13,557 bases of DNA from Bordetella parapertussis (GCA_945869355.1 CAMBPA010000005.1:1-13557); one strand, 5' to 3'; positions 1 through 8,330 are shown, numbered from the stretch's first letter. Notes: a model not told the origin generated them from the letters alone. Numbers and translations are program-made.

Positions 1-340
1 GATTCAAGGCGATCAGCACGGTGGCGGCATCACTGGACCCGCCCCCAAGACCGGCGCCTGAAGGAATGCGCTTACGCACACGCATCTGCGCGCCAAGCTT
101 GGTGCCCGTGTGCTGTTGCAAGGCTTTCGCTGCCCGAACTACTAGATCATCGTCGTGGGCAACCCCCGCCATATCGGTTTCGCGAACAATTTGCCCATCG
201 CTACGTGTATCAATATCCAGCAGATCACACAAATCGATCAACCGAAACACAGTTTGCAGCAGGTGGTAGCCGTCTGGGCGACGGCCAATAACATGCAGAA
301 AAAGATTCAGCTTAGCGGGCGCGGCAAGGTCATACAGCAT
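1..340 (-). CDS. ispE: IspE, 4-diphosphocytidyl-2-C-methyl-D-erythritol kinase (N-terminal part, cut by left edge)
   Basis: Cytoplasmic GHMP-family kinase of the non-mevalonate (MEP) isoprenoid pathway; it phosphorylates CDP-methylerythritol with ATP. I translated the 113 visible codons directly. They begin [17 protein letters not shown], where the PAKLN lysine (Lys10) is the conserved substrate/catalytic lysine, followed by GRRPDGYH. Residues 92-105 are the glycine/serine-rich ATP-binding loop, with core [13 protein letters not shown]. The full family length is about 280-300 aa, so roughly 60% of the gene lies beyond position 1. The ATG at 338-340 is chosen because it places the AKLN motif at the usual distance from the N-terminus. 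Only 24 bp separate it from the lolB stop, so it is probably cotranscribed with lolB and the TPR gene; its Shine-Dalgarno is weak. Identity is very secure. Confidence 0.96.
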   Translation of the reverse strand, partial: MLYDLAAPAKLNLFLHVIGRRPDGYHLLQTVFRLIDLCDLLDIDTRSDGQIVRETDMAGVAHDDDLVVRAAKALQQHTGTKLGAQMRVRKRIPSGAGLGGGSSDAATVLIALN

Positions 341-364
341 AGTCGGTCAGGCCTTCACAGCAGT

Positions 365-940
365 TCACGTGCCGTCAATCACCAAACGGATCACAATTTT
401 TTTTGAGCCATCCTGTCGCGACAAAATCAACAACCTCGGGCCCATGCCATCAAACCGCGACAGTTCGACTCTCCAGCCTGCCTGCTCAAAACCCGTGACC
501 CGCCTCTGATCGTCACGACTCACACGCACCATCGCGGGCTCAGCCACCGTTTGGCTGCGCAACCAAGTCCGCAAGCCCTGGACGGGGATCGCCTCACCAA
601 CAGCGATTTTCACAAGCTCTTCGGGCGTAGCGGCCTCTAACTTGCCGCCATTACTTTGTGTGAGGATCGCACTTTTACCCGTCACCTCGATGCGGGCCAA
701 AATATTTCCAAAGGGATTTGTCAGGTCTAGCTCAAGCCGACCTTGCGCATCGCGCCAGGTAAAGCCGCCCTGCACCGCTTGTGCAGGCGCAAGAGGCTCC
801 TCCACCCGCACAGCAAAGCGCCCTACCCGTGCAAACGCCTCAGGGATTTGTAAGGGCGGCACGCTTTGCTGTGTCGTACAACCAGCAAGCGCAAGCAAGG
901 CCAACCCACACACAACTCTCGCACAAGCCCACAAACGCAT
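365..940 (-). CDS. lolB: LolB, outer-membrane lipoprotein insertion receptor
   Basis: LolB is itself an outer-membrane lipoprotein. It accepts lipoproteins from the periplasmic chaperone LolA and inserts them into the inner leaflet of the outer membrane. From the ATG at 938-940 the product is 191 aa, typical of the family. It has a short signal peptide and a clear lipobox, LALAGC, with lipidated Cys21 followed by TTQQ. The +2 residue is not Asp, consistent with outer-membrane sorting. The remainder (for example GGFTWRDAQGRLELDLTNPFG and VQGLRTWL) fits the LolA/LolB half-barrel fold. A TTG at 947-949 in the same frame would add three residues and overlap the upstream TPR stop by 4 bp. I prefer the ATG because it gives a standard lipoprotein signal, although its GAAGG is very close to the start. 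Position between a TPR gene and ispE supports the call. Confidence 0.93.
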   Translation of the reverse strand: MRLWACARVVCGLALLALAGCTTQQSVPPLQIPEAFARVGRFAVRVEEPLAPAQAVQGGFTWRDAQGRLELDLTNPFGNILARIEVTGKSAILTQSNGGKLEAATPEELVKIAVGEAIPVQGLRTWLRSQTVAEPAMVRVSRDDQRRVTGFEQAGWRVELSRFDGMGPRLLILSRQDGSKKIVIRLVIDGT

Positions 941-945
941 GGCCT

Positions 946-2781
946 TCAAAGGCGAACCCCAAGACGCTTGGCCGTGTCGATTAAGGTTTGATTTTTAGGC
1001 TCGCGTTGCACACCCTCTTTGAGATATTTTTGAGCCTCCTCGCGACGTCCAAGACGCCAGAGAACCTCAGCAAGATGGGCGGCAATATCGGCCTCAGGGC
1101 GCTTGGCGTAGGCTTGTTCAAGATATTCAAGCGCTGCTTGGTTATCACCCATACGAAACTTCACCCAGCCCATACTATCAAGAATGAACGGGTCCTTCGG
1201 CGCGAGCGACAGCGCCCGCGTAATAAGTTCGAGCGCCTCTGGCAAACGTTGATTTCGATCCGCTAGTGAATAACCCAACGCATTGTGCGCATGCGCGTGT
1301 CCGGGATCAATCGCGATGACCTCACGCAGAAGTCGCTCCGCATCGCGCATTTTATTGTCGCGTTCATAAAGCATCGCAAGCTCGTATTTAATCTCTACCG
1401 TTTCGGGCAACGCCTTATCTGCGGCATTCAAGCGCTTAATCGCATCACCTAGCCGATCAGCGTCACGCAAAATCTGTGCCCCAGCGGAAAAACCGAGAAT
1501 CCTCTCATCATCGCTCTGCGGGCTGCCAGAATCGATCAGTGCTATCGCTTCATCCACACGATTTTGGCGCGCACGAATCATCGCCTGCTTAATCCGGGCC
1601 GAGTAACGCGTCGAGGGATCTTCGATTTTCGCGAGTAGGCTCACCGCTTCGTCAAGCTTGCCTTGCTCGTCCGCTATCTGAGCAAAGAGCTGATAGGCTT
1701 CGGCCAGTGCAGAGGGCGCGTCGGTCGCACCGGCTGCCGACCCACGTTGACGCTGCGTCTGCACATTGATGAATTGCTCAAGAAAAGCGCGCGCCTGATC
1801 CAAGTTCTTGGCACGATAGGCAACCTGGGATTGAATAAACAACAAATCAAAATCTTCCGGCGCCCGTTTCGCCATCGACTGCAATTCATTCATCGCGGCG
1901 TCGTACTGCCGCAAATCCGTCATGTGGCTCACCATCATTAAGCGCAAACGACGCGCCTGGGGATGCGCAGCGGCAAAACCTGTCGCATCACGTAGCGCTG
2001 CCGCGGGGTCCACGCCTAAGCCGTACTCAAAGACGCGCATCGCTGCATCTTCAGAACGTGGCGCCACGCCAAGTGCACGACGCGCCTCTTGAAGCGCACG
2101 CTCACGATCCGCAGCGGCAGTGGCCATATCGGCGAGCGCCAAGTGTGCGGCCAGCGTGTTGCTAGCCGTGCTTTCAGCAATTGCCGTCGATAGAATGCTT
2201 AGCGCATTACGCTTGTCAGGCATGCGACTCAAGACATGTACCGCTTGTGCAATGCCGGCGTTCTTGTCTTTAGCGGCATCAATTTGCTTGCGCAACGCCG
2301 TGGCCAGACCGCTAGTCTGTCCTGACGCAGCCGCTAGCGCCATTTCGGTCGTGGCTGCCTCCGCATCATCCGGAGTAATCCTCAACCAGGTGCGAGCAGA
2401 ATCCAGCGCGCCCGGCAAGTTACCGCCCCCGAGATAAAACTCAAGCGCTCTGCGTGCTAAGCGATAGTCACCCACCTCACGCGCCAGATCAAGCATCGTT
2501 TTACCAGCGGAGAGAAACGAGCCGCGTTGAGCCGCGATCTCCGCAGCCAAGATTCGATAAATGAGCGAGGATGTGAGTGTGACTTCAGGCAGCTGCCCGG
2601 CGCGCAAGTGAATCTCTGCGGACTCAGACACGCGCGGCCGCACCTCGAGTGGTGTATGTTGAGAGGTCTCTTTACTTTGGCCCAACTGCGCCCACGCGTG
2701 CGCTACAAAAAGCGACATCGAGACCGCCACGGGCACTGTGGCAAGCCAATGAGAAAAACGAAATTTAAACGACGACTTCAC
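946..2781 (-). CDS. Periplasmic TPR-repeat protein, LbcA-like (lolB neighbour)
   Basis: A 611-aa exported tetratricopeptide-repeat scaffold. The start is GTG at 2779-2781: an in-frame TAG lies 12 bp upstream, and no other start would keep the signal peptide. The N-terminus has basic residues, a hydrophobic core and an AWA|Q signal-peptidase I site near residue 31. The rest is helical TPR-type sequence; the clearest repeats are in the C-terminal third (around residues 470-590), for example AHNALGYSLADRNQRLPEAL and DSMGWVKFRMGDNQAALEYL. In Pseudomonas aeruginosa the TPR gene directly upstream of lolB and ispE encodes LbcA, a lipoprotein that partners the protease CtpA in degrading cell-wall hydrolases. 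That is established for Pseudomonas; equivalence here is inference from synteny and repeat type. Unlike LbcA, no lipobox cysteine is visible, so this form looks soluble in the periplasm. lolB starts within a few bases of its stop, indicating translational coupling. Confidence 0.85.
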   Translation of the reverse strand: MKSSFKFRFSHWLATVPVAVSMSLFVAHAWAQLGQSKETSQHTPLEVRPRVSESAEIHLRAGQLPEVTLTSSLIYRILAAEIAAQRGSFLSAGKTMLDLAREVGDYRLARRALEFYLGGGNLPGALDSARTWLRITPDDAEAATTEMALAAASGQTSGLATALRKQIDAAKDKNAGIAQAVHVLSRMPDKRNALSILSTAIAESTASNTLAAHLALADMATAAADRERALQEARRALGVAPRSEDAAMRVFEYGLGVDPAAALRDATGFAAAHPQARRLRLMMVSHMTDLRQYDAAMNELQSMAKRAPEDFDLLFIQSQVAYRAKNLDQARAFLEQFINVQTQRQRGSAAGATDAPSALAEAYQLFAQIADEQGKLDEAVSLLAKIEDPSTRYSARIKQAMIRARQNRVDEAIALIDSGSPQSDDERILGFSAGAQILRDADRLGDAIKRLNAADKALPETVEIKYELAMLYERDNKMRDAERLLREVIAIDPGHAHAHNALGYSLADRNQRLPEALELITRALSLAPKDPFILDSMGWVKFRMGDNQAALEYLEQAYAKRPEADIAAHLAEVLWRLGRREEAQKYLKEGVQREPKNQTLIDTAKRLGVRL

Positions 2782-2842
2782 GCGAAACGCCTAGTTGGTG
2801 GCACAATCAACGAACTCATTGACAAGATGTTAGCACTCACCC

Positions 2843-3670
2843 ATGCCAGAACTGCCAGAAGTTGAGACAACTCGCAAAGGAATTGACGTCGTTGCAACAG
2901 GGCGGGTGCTCCAACGCATGGTGGTACATGACTCTCGCATGCGCTGGCCCATCCCGTCCGGACTACCAGAATGGGTGAGGGGGCAACGGGTGAAGGCCTG
3001 CCGCCGCCGAGGGAAATACTTGTTGTTGGAGTTCGATCGGGGCACTCAACTCATTCATTTGGGGATGTCCGGCTCGTTACGCAGCGTCCAAACGGGCGAA
3101 ATACTACGTAAACACGATCATGTTGAATGGCATTTTGAGCACCTTACGCTGCGACTACACGATCCCAGACGCTTTGGTGCTGTGCTTTGGCATCCAGCCG
3201 AAGACGGTCCCGCCGAGCAGCACCCCTTGCTACAAAAGCTCGGTATCGAGCCTTTTGATGTAGCGTTCGACGCGGAGCACTTGCGCAAAGGCTTCAGGGG
3301 CCGCCAAATGGCCATCAAACAAGCTTTATTGGCGGGCGATGTCGTCGTGGGCGCTGGAAATATTTATGCCTCAGAGTGCCTATTTCGCGCCAAAATCCAC
3401 CCGGCTACTCCTGCCGCACGGCTGTCGCTTGAGCGCTGCGCGCGGCTCGTCGAGAGCTTACGCAACACGCTGAAAGATGCACTTGAGTCCGGCGGCAGCA
3501 CCTTGCGAGACTACGTCAATGCCACGGGTGAGGCGGGCGCCTACTTCACGATGTATGCGGCCGTCTATGAACAAGATGGCAAGCCTTGCAAAGCATGCTC
3601 TCGTCCGATTAAACGCATCGTGCAAGGGCAGCGAGCCACCTATTACTGCCCAAACTGCCAGAAACGCTGA
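2843..3670 (+). CDS. mutM: MutM/Fpg, formamidopyrimidine-DNA glycosylase
   Basis: Bifunctional DNA glycosylase/AP lyase of base-excision repair that removes 8-oxoguanine and formamidopyrimidines. The product is 275 aa, the normal length. The start is fixed by the N-terminus MPELPEVETTRKG: after Met removal the proline is the Schiff-base nucleophile and the adjacent Glu3 is the catalytic acid. Lys58 in RRRGKYLL corresponds to the conserved active-site lysine. The helix-two-turn-helix motif GAGNIYASE and the C-terminal zinc finger (Cys249, Cys252, Cys269, Cys272) are intact, with Arg264 in the finger. No strong Shine-Dalgarno is visible before the ATG. The gene is divergent from the TPR gene across 61 bp and convergent with the FAD dehydrogenase, so it is probably a single-gene transcript. 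Confidence 0.98.
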   Translation: MPELPEVETTRKGIDVVATGRVLQRMVVHDSRMRWPIPSGLPEWVRGQRVKACRRRGKYLLLEFDRGTQLIHLGMSGSLRSVQTGEILRKHDHVEWHFEHLTLRLHDPRRFGAVLWHPAEDGPAEQHPLLQKLGIEPFDVAFDAEHLRKGFRGRQMAIKQALLAGDVVVGAGNIYASECLFRAKIHPATPAARLSLERCARLVESLRNTLKDALESGGSTLRDYVNATGEAGAYFTMYAAVYEQDGKPCKACSRPIKRIVQGQRATYYCPNCQKR

Positions 3671-3693
3671 GGCTCACCCCAACGAGCGCTCAG
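3667..3693. terminator. Hairpin spanning both stop codons of convergent mutM and FAD dehydrogenase
   Basis: CTGAGGCTC (3667-3675) can pair with GAGC plus CTCAG (3684-3687 and 3689-3693), giving 9 bp with a single bulged G and an 8-nt loop. The stem contains the end of mutM (TGA 3668-3670) and, on the other strand, the end of the dehydrogenase (3690-3692). There is no proper T-tract on either side, so it is at best a weak or Rho-assisted bidirectional terminator. Confidence 0.35.
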
Positions 3694-5105
3694 GCCTGCA
3701 AAACTTTGCCCGGGTTCATCAGTCCATGAGGGTCAAGCGCTGTTTTGATCTGCTTCATCAGCTTAAGCTCTAGTGCGCTTTTATACCGAGTCAGTTCGTC
3801 ACGTTTGAGTTGCCCCACTCCGTGCTCAGCGCTGATCGAGCCCGCGTGCGCATGCACGCTGTCATGCACCAACTGATAGACATCGTATTGGGATGCCAAG
3901 AGTTCTTGTTCTGTTTGATTCGGCGCCCGCGCGACGTTGTAGTGTAAGTTGCCATCGCCGAGGTGCCCGAACACGATATGCTGAATCCCCGGAAAGCGCT
4001 GCTGTAACGCCGCGTTGGTCACGTTGACGAACGTCCCGATTAAAGAAATCGGGATCGACACATCATGCTTGATGCTTTTGCCTAACTCGGCCTCCGCCAA
4101 AGGAATGCTCTCACGCAGATGCCACATGGCCTTGCTCTGTGCGATGTTCTCAGCAATCGCTGCGTCAGTGACCAGCCCATCCTCAATCGCTGCGCCCAGA
4201 ACCGCTTCAAAGCGCGCCTGCGCATGCTCGGCGCTTTCGCTGTCCGAAAGTTCCAGCAAAGCAAACCAGGGGGATTGCGCAGACGAACCCTCAAACGGTA
4301 GGCGTTGCTGTGGGAATAGTTTTACCACCGCCTGTAGCACTGGCCCCATCATCACTTCAAAACCCGTCAAGGAGGCGCCGAAGCCCGCGCGAGCGCGCGA
4401 CAGTACGGTGATCGCATCTTCTAAAGTGTTTAAGGCCAACATCGCCGTGCGCTGGGCAACGGGCACTGGATATAACTTCAGCGTAGCTGCCGTGATGATG
4501 CCAAGTGTGCCTTCGCTCCCGATGAATAGGTCCCGCAAATCGTAGCCCGTGTTGTCCTTACGCAAACCACGTAAGCCGTTCCAAATCTCCCCCTCGGCCG
4601 TCACGACTTCCAAGCCTAGGGCGAGATCACGCGTATTACCGTAGCGAAGCACCTGCGTGCCACCCGCGTTCGTCGCTAAATTACCGCCAATCGTGCAACT
4701 ACCCTCGGCCGCCAAACTCAGGGGAAACAATCTGTCGGCCCCCCGAGCCGCCTCTTGGACGGACTGCAAGATGCATCCAGCTTCGACCGTCATCGTATCG
4801 TTGTCGGTGTCAATCGATCGCACTTTGTTCAAGCGCGCCAGACAAATCACCACCGCGTGTCCGCTCTCGTCAGGCGTGGCGCCGCCGCACATACTGGTAT
4901 TACCGCCAGAGGGAACAATTGGGGTTTTGGTCGACACACACACTTTGACAACGGCGGCCACTTCCTGGGTCGAGGCGGGTCGCAGAACAGCCAGCGCTTG
5001 ACCGCGGTAGCGCCCCCGCCAGTCCACAAGATAGGGAGTCATCGCCTCGCCTGTCAACACTTGCTCGGCGCCAATGATGTCTTGCAGCTGTTTCAGTACG
5101 CTCAT
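3690..5105 (-). CDS. FAD-linked D-2-hydroxyacid dehydrogenase (D-lactate / D-2-hydroxyglutarate dehydrogenase family)
   Basis: Flavoenzyme of the VAO/PCMH superfamily that oxidises a D-2-hydroxyacid to the 2-oxoacid. The 471-aa length matches GlcD, cytochrome-type D-lactate dehydrogenase and D-2-hydroxyglutarate dehydrogenase (D2HGDH). The FAD-binding domain is N-terminal: PSGGNTSMCGG around residues 65-75, then AAEGSCTIGGNLATNAGG (132-149) and LFIGSEGTLGI (193-203). The FAD-oxidase C-terminal domain has KHDVS (346-350), GHLGDGNLHYN (380-390), SAEHG (425-429) and a final DPHGLMNPGKVL. By analogy with D2HGDH, His381, His388 and Glu427 would bind the metal at the substrate site. No signal peptide or iron-sulfur motif is present. 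The ATG at 5103-5105 is preceded by AAGAGA at a good distance. No glcE/glcF or lactate permease neighbours it, so the substrate cannot be decided from context. Confidence 0.9.
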   Translation of the reverse strand: MSVLKQLQDIIGAEQVLTGEAMTPYLVDWRGRYRGQALAVLRPASTQEVAAVVKVCVSTKTPIVPSGGNTSMCGGATPDESGHAVVICLARLNKVRSIDTDNDTMTVEAGCILQSVQEAARGADRLFPLSLAAEGSCTIGGNLATNAGGTQVLRYGNTRDLALGLEVVTAEGEIWNGLRGLRKDNTGYDLRDLFIGSEGTLGIITAATLKLYPVPVAQRTAMLALNTLEDAITVLSRARAGFGASLTGFEVMMGPVLQAVVKLFPQQRLPFEGSSAQSPWFALLELSDSESAEHAQARFEAVLGAAIEDGLVTDAAIAENIAQSKAMWHLRESIPLAEAELGKSIKHDVSIPISLIGTFVNVTNAALQQRFPGIQHIVFGHLGDGNLHYNVARAPNQTEQELLASQYDVYQLVHDSVHAHAGSISAEHGVGQLKRDELTRYKSALELKLMKQIKTALDPHGLMNPGKVLQA

Positions 5106-5162
5106 TCCATTCTCTTTTTAACGTTGCACCCGACGGGCAATCTTCTAGCAAATATTTAACAA

Positions 5163-5192
5163 ATTGTAGGGTAGTTCGCAGGCAACCGTCAC
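5163..5192 (-). promoter_or_regulatory. Candidate sigma70 promoter for the FAD dehydrogenase gene
   Basis: Read leftward, GTGACG (5187-5192, 4/6 to the -35 consensus) and TACAAT (5163-5168, 5/6 to the -10 consensus) are 18 bp apart. They would start RNA about 50 nt upstream of the ATG. The match is by eye only. Confidence 0.4.
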
Positions 5193-5309
5193 CAATTAAG
5201 GGGCCCCCATCCCGCTCGTCGCTAGTCAAATGGGCGATAATACGGGATTGATTTTCCGCCTTGGGCCTGCCCTCATTCTGGCGTACCCACCGAACCCGGA
5301 GCCGTACTC

Positions 5310-6698
5310 GTGTCTGCATCACATCCATTTCCCTACTCCAGCTTTAAAGCCTACGATATTCGCGGTGTTGTCCCGACCGCACTGAATCCCGACTTCGCGC
5401 GGGAGCTCGGGCGCGGTCTGGCCGCACGCGCCCATGCTGCGGGCGTGACCACAATGGTCGTGGGGCGCGATGGGCGCTTAAGCAGCCCCGAACTAGCTGG
5501 CGCGCTGCAAGAAGGCATGCGTCAGGGTGGCATTGACACCATCGACGTGGGTCAAGTGCCCACACCCCTCGTCTATTTCGCCGCTTACACACTAAAAACT
5601 GGCTCAGGCGTTGCCGTCACAGGCAGCCATAACCCTCCCGAGTACAACGGCTTCAAAATGATGATGGGTGGTAGCACGCTGCACGGCGACGCTATCCTAG
5701 CACTACGCGACGAAGTCGCTGCCAGCCCTAAGCATGCCGCTACACCCGGCAAGGCGACGAGTGTCGATATCCTCACCCCCTACTTGGCGAGGGTGCTCGG
5801 CGATATCAAGCTCACACGTCCTATGAAAATCGCGATCGACTCCGGCAATGGTGTCGCCGGCGCGGTAGCGCCGAAACTTTTTCGAGGGTTAGGTTGCGAA
5901 GTCACTGAGCTTTTTTGCGAAGTGGATGGCACATTTCCCAATCACCATCCGGATCCCGCAGAGCCGCATAATCTTGAAGATCTCATTGACTGCGTCAAAA
6001 CAACCGATTGTGAAATCGGCCTGGCGTTTGACGGAGATGGCGATCGACTAGGTGTGGTGACAAAATCCGGACAAATTATCTGGCCCGATCGTCAGCTCAT
6101 CTTGTATGCCCGCGATGTACTTGAGCGCTGCCCTGGCGAGACGATCATTTACGACGTGAAGTGCAGCCGGCATGTCGCCGTGCAAATCCGCGCTGCGGGC
6201 GGCAAGCCCTTGATGTGGCAAACCGGACATTCACTCATCAAAGCAAAACTCGCCGAAACCGGCGCACCGCTGGCCGGCGAAATGAGCGGTCATGTATTTT
6301 TTAAAGAGCGCTGGTTTGGCTTCGATGACGGGCTCTACACTGGCGCACGCTTGCTTGAGATCCTCTCGCGCTCGGCCGACCCCTCTGCCGTCCTTGAGGC
6401 CTTACCTCAAGGCGTTTCAACACCAGAACTGAAACTCGAGATGCGCGAGGGCGAGCCTCACGCACTCATCAAGCGTCTGCAAAATGAAGGCGTGTTTGAA
6501 GGCGCAAGTGAAATCGTAAAAATTGATGGACTGCGCGCCGACTATCCAGATGGTTTCGGTTTGGCACGTGCCTCCAACACAACGCCGGTCGTGGTGCTCC
6601 GTTTTGAGGGCGACACGACTGAGGCGCTTGCCCATATCCAAGAGACCTTCCGCAAGCAGCTGCTTGCGCTCGCGCCGCACGTCAAGCTGCCCTTCTGA
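5310..6698 (+). CDS. algC: Phosphomannomutase/phosphoglucomutase, AlgC type
   Basis: Cytoplasmic alpha-D-phosphohexomutase interconverting mannose-6-P/mannose-1-P and glucose-6-P/glucose-1-P, feeding GDP-mannose and UDP-glucose for LPS, exopolysaccharide and O-antigen. The 462-aa product is almost the same length as Pseudomonas AlgC, and key residues fall one position earlier. The phosphoserine loop is TGSHNPPEYNGFK with Ser106; the Mg site is DGDGDR with Asp241, Asp243 and Asp245; the sugar-selectivity loop is GEMSGH (323-328); the phosphate-binding loop is RASNTTP (420-426). The start is GTG at 5310-5312, preceded by GGAG with 8-nt spacing, and places FKAYDIRG near the N-terminus as in homologues. 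A GATAAT (5236-5241) lies in the leader without a convincing -35. pgi follows after 36 bp, so the two probably form an operon controlling hexose-phosphate supply. Confidence 0.95.
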   Translation: MSASHPFPYSSFKAYDIRGVVPTALNPDFARELGRGLAARAHAAGVTTMVVGRDGRLSSPELAGALQEGMRQGGIDTIDVGQVPTPLVYFAAYTLKTGSGVAVTGSHNPPEYNGFKMMMGGSTLHGDAILALRDEVAASPKHAATPGKATSVDILTPYLARVLGDIKLTRPMKIAIDSGNGVAGAVAPKLFRGLGCEVTELFCEVDGTFPNHHPDPAEPHNLEDLIDCVKTTDCEIGLAFDGDGDRLGVVTKSGQIIWPDRQLILYARDVLERCPGETIIYDVKCSRHVAVQIRAAGGKPLMWQTGHSLIKAKLAETGAPLAGEMSGHVFFKERWFGFDDGLYTGARLLEILSRSADPSAVLEALPQGVSTPELKLEMREGEPHALIKRLQNEGVFEGASEIVKIDGLRADYPDGFGLARASNTTPVVVLRFEGDTTEALAHIQETFRKQLLALAPHVKLPF

Positions 6699-6734
6699 TC
6701 ATCGCCCCTCCATTGTGACTTTAAGCCCACCCCT

Positions 6735-8300
6735 ATGAGCGCTCTATCGCAAACCACCGCCTGGAAATCGTTTTCGCAAGCGGTATCCACCAGTCCGACC
6801 AAGCCCGACGCGCTGCGCATCATTCGCGCAGCCGAACTCGAGGTCGACCTCAGCACACAGCGGCATAGCCCCGCGCTGGCTAAAGCCGGTCAGGCGCTGC
6901 TCAAGCAACAAGGCTTTGAACAAGCACGCAAGGATTTGTTTAGCGGAGCCCCCATTAACTGGACAGAAAATCGTGCGGCTTGGCACACGGCATTACGGGC
7001 CCCAACACCTCCTGCAAGTGTGGCGCAAGCGGTGCAGGCCGAGCAAGCCAAGCTCGCTGGTTTTGTCGAACGGGTCAATGCACAAAATCTGTACCGAAAT
7101 GTCGTGCACCTAGGCATCGGTGGAAGCGACTGGGGGCCCCGCCTCGCGGTGGAGTCGCTGGCCGGACACGCAGGCAGACGTACGATTCGCTTCGCGTCAA
7201 ACGTCGACGCGCATGCAATCACCGCTGCACTAGACGGGCTCGATCCATCTGACACGCTCATCATTATTTCGTCCAAGTCCTTCACGACCATTGAATCTCT
7301 CGCTAATGCGGCCTGCGCAATCGATTGGTTCCGTGCTAGCGGAATCCAACAACCGCTTGATCACTTTGTTGCGGTCACAGCGAATGTGCAAGCCGCACGC
7401 GAATTCGGTATTCGTGATGAGCACATCTTTGAGTTCTGGGATTGGGTTGGAGGACGATATTCGATTTGGTCCTCTATTGGCTTGCCTATCGCACTCGGTC
7501 TAGGCATGGACACGCTCAATGACTTGCGCGCGGGTGCTGCGGCGATGGACGATCACTTCTTAAACGCGCCACTAGAACACAATGCATCCGTGCAGATGGC
7601 GCTAAGCGCCGTTGCGAACTGCAGTGTCTTAGGCTATGCCTCATTTGCGTTATGTCCCTACGACGCACGCCTGCGACACTTAGTGCCGTGGCTGCAACAG
7701 CTCGAGATGGAATCCCTCGGCAAATCAACGCAACGCGACGGCACGACTTTAGATGTCGCAAGCAGCCCAGCAGTGTGGGGAATGCCTGGCACTGATAGTC
7801 AGCATACTTTTTTCCAATGGCTGCATCAGGATGGTAAAGGCGCGCCGGTCGACTTTATTCTTTGCGCAAAGCCAGATCATCGGCATACGCGTCATCACCG
7901 GCTGCTGATCGCAAACTGCTTAGCGCAACGGGCAGCTCTCCTCGAAGGGAAATCCTTTGAGCAAGCACTTGCTGCTGTGTCAGTTAAAGAAAAAGATCCG
8001 CAAGCCGCAGCACTGTTAGCCAAACATCGGGTGCATCCAGGTGGTCGGCCTTCTACACTTATTGTCCTGCCACAGCTAGACGCCAAGCAGCTTGGCGCTT
8101 TGCTTGCGCTGTATGAACACAAAGTTTTTACCGAAGGCGTGCTGTGGGGGATTAACCCCTTTGATCAATGGGGCGTAGAGTTTGGCAAACGCTTAGCCGG
8201 CGACATTGAAAGACGGCTCGATGCGCTGGGCAGCGACCCGGCCGTCAGCCCTTACGATCCATCTACTGCGCACTGGGTGCGCAAGCTCGCCAGTGGTTAA
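6735..8300 (+). CDS. pgi: Glucose-6-phosphate isomerase
   Basis: Interconverts glucose-6-P and fructose-6-P in the cytoplasm, linking glycolysis/gluconeogenesis to the AlgC reaction next door. The 521-aa product is somewhat shorter than the about 549 aa of the E. coli enzyme. Visible elements in order: LGIGGSDWGPRL (126-137), the phosphate loop SSKSFTT (179-185), GGRYSIWSSIGLPIA (239-253), the catalytic base Glu326 in QQLEMESLGK, His357 in PGTDSQH, and the C-terminal signature ending FDQWGVEFGK with catalytic Lys485. The Glu-to-His spacing of 31 residues is the same as I recall for rabbit PGI (Glu357/His388). One variation is WGMPGTDSQH where most family members have WGEPGTNGQH; the recognised catalytic residues are all kept. 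ATG at 6735 has no clear Shine-Dalgarno, and translation may depend on readout from algC, 36 bp upstream. Confidence 0.96.
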   Translation: MSALSQTTAWKSFSQAVSTSPTKPDALRIIRAAELEVDLSTQRHSPALAKAGQALLKQQGFEQARKDLFSGAPINWTENRAAWHTALRAPTPPASVAQAVQAEQAKLAGFVERVNAQNLYRNVVHLGIGGSDWGPRLAVESLAGHAGRRTIRFASNVDAHAITAALDGLDPSDTLIIISSKSFTTIESLANAACAIDWFRASGIQQPLDHFVAVTANVQAAREFGIRDEHIFEFWDWVGGRYSIWSSIGLPIALGLGMDTLNDLRAGAAAMDDHFLNAPLEHNASVQMALSAVANCSVLGYASFALCPYDARLRHLVPWLQQLEMESLGKSTQRDGTTLDVASSPAVWGMPGTDSQHTFFQWLHQDGKGAPVDFILCAKPDHRHTRHHRLLIANCLAQRAALLEGKSFEQALAAVSVKEKDPQAAALLAKHRVHPGGRPSTLIVLPQLDAKQLGALLALYEHKVFTEGVLWGINPFDQWGVEFGKRLAGDIERRLDALGSDPAVSPYDPSTAHWVRKLASG

Positions 8301-8330
8301 CGCGCGGTGTAGTGAAGCACTGCGTCCTTA

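Noticed and set aside
2819-2824. Perfect TTGACA -35 hexamer in front of mutM.
   Set aside because: A -10 at 16-18 bp would fall on or inside the mutM start codon region (sequence CATGCC), giving no plausible leader and no match.
4015-5159. Several long open frames opposite or overlapping the FAD dehydrogenase.
   Set aside because: They are low-complexity, Arg/Ser/Ala-rich shadows of a high-GC gene with clear family motifs on the minus strand; no ribosome-binding sites or recognisable domains.
7783-7786. Loss of a catalytic glutamate in Pgi at GMPG.
   Set aside because: The catalytic base in PGI is the Glu of the MES segment (Glu326 here), 31 residues before the active-site His; it is present, so the GMPG change is not loss of the catalytic residue.
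8309-8323. Hairpin GTAGTG-AAG-CACTGC between convergent pgi and wbpP as a terminator.
   Set aside because: Only 6 bp including a G-T wobble and no T-tract on either strand; too weak to call.
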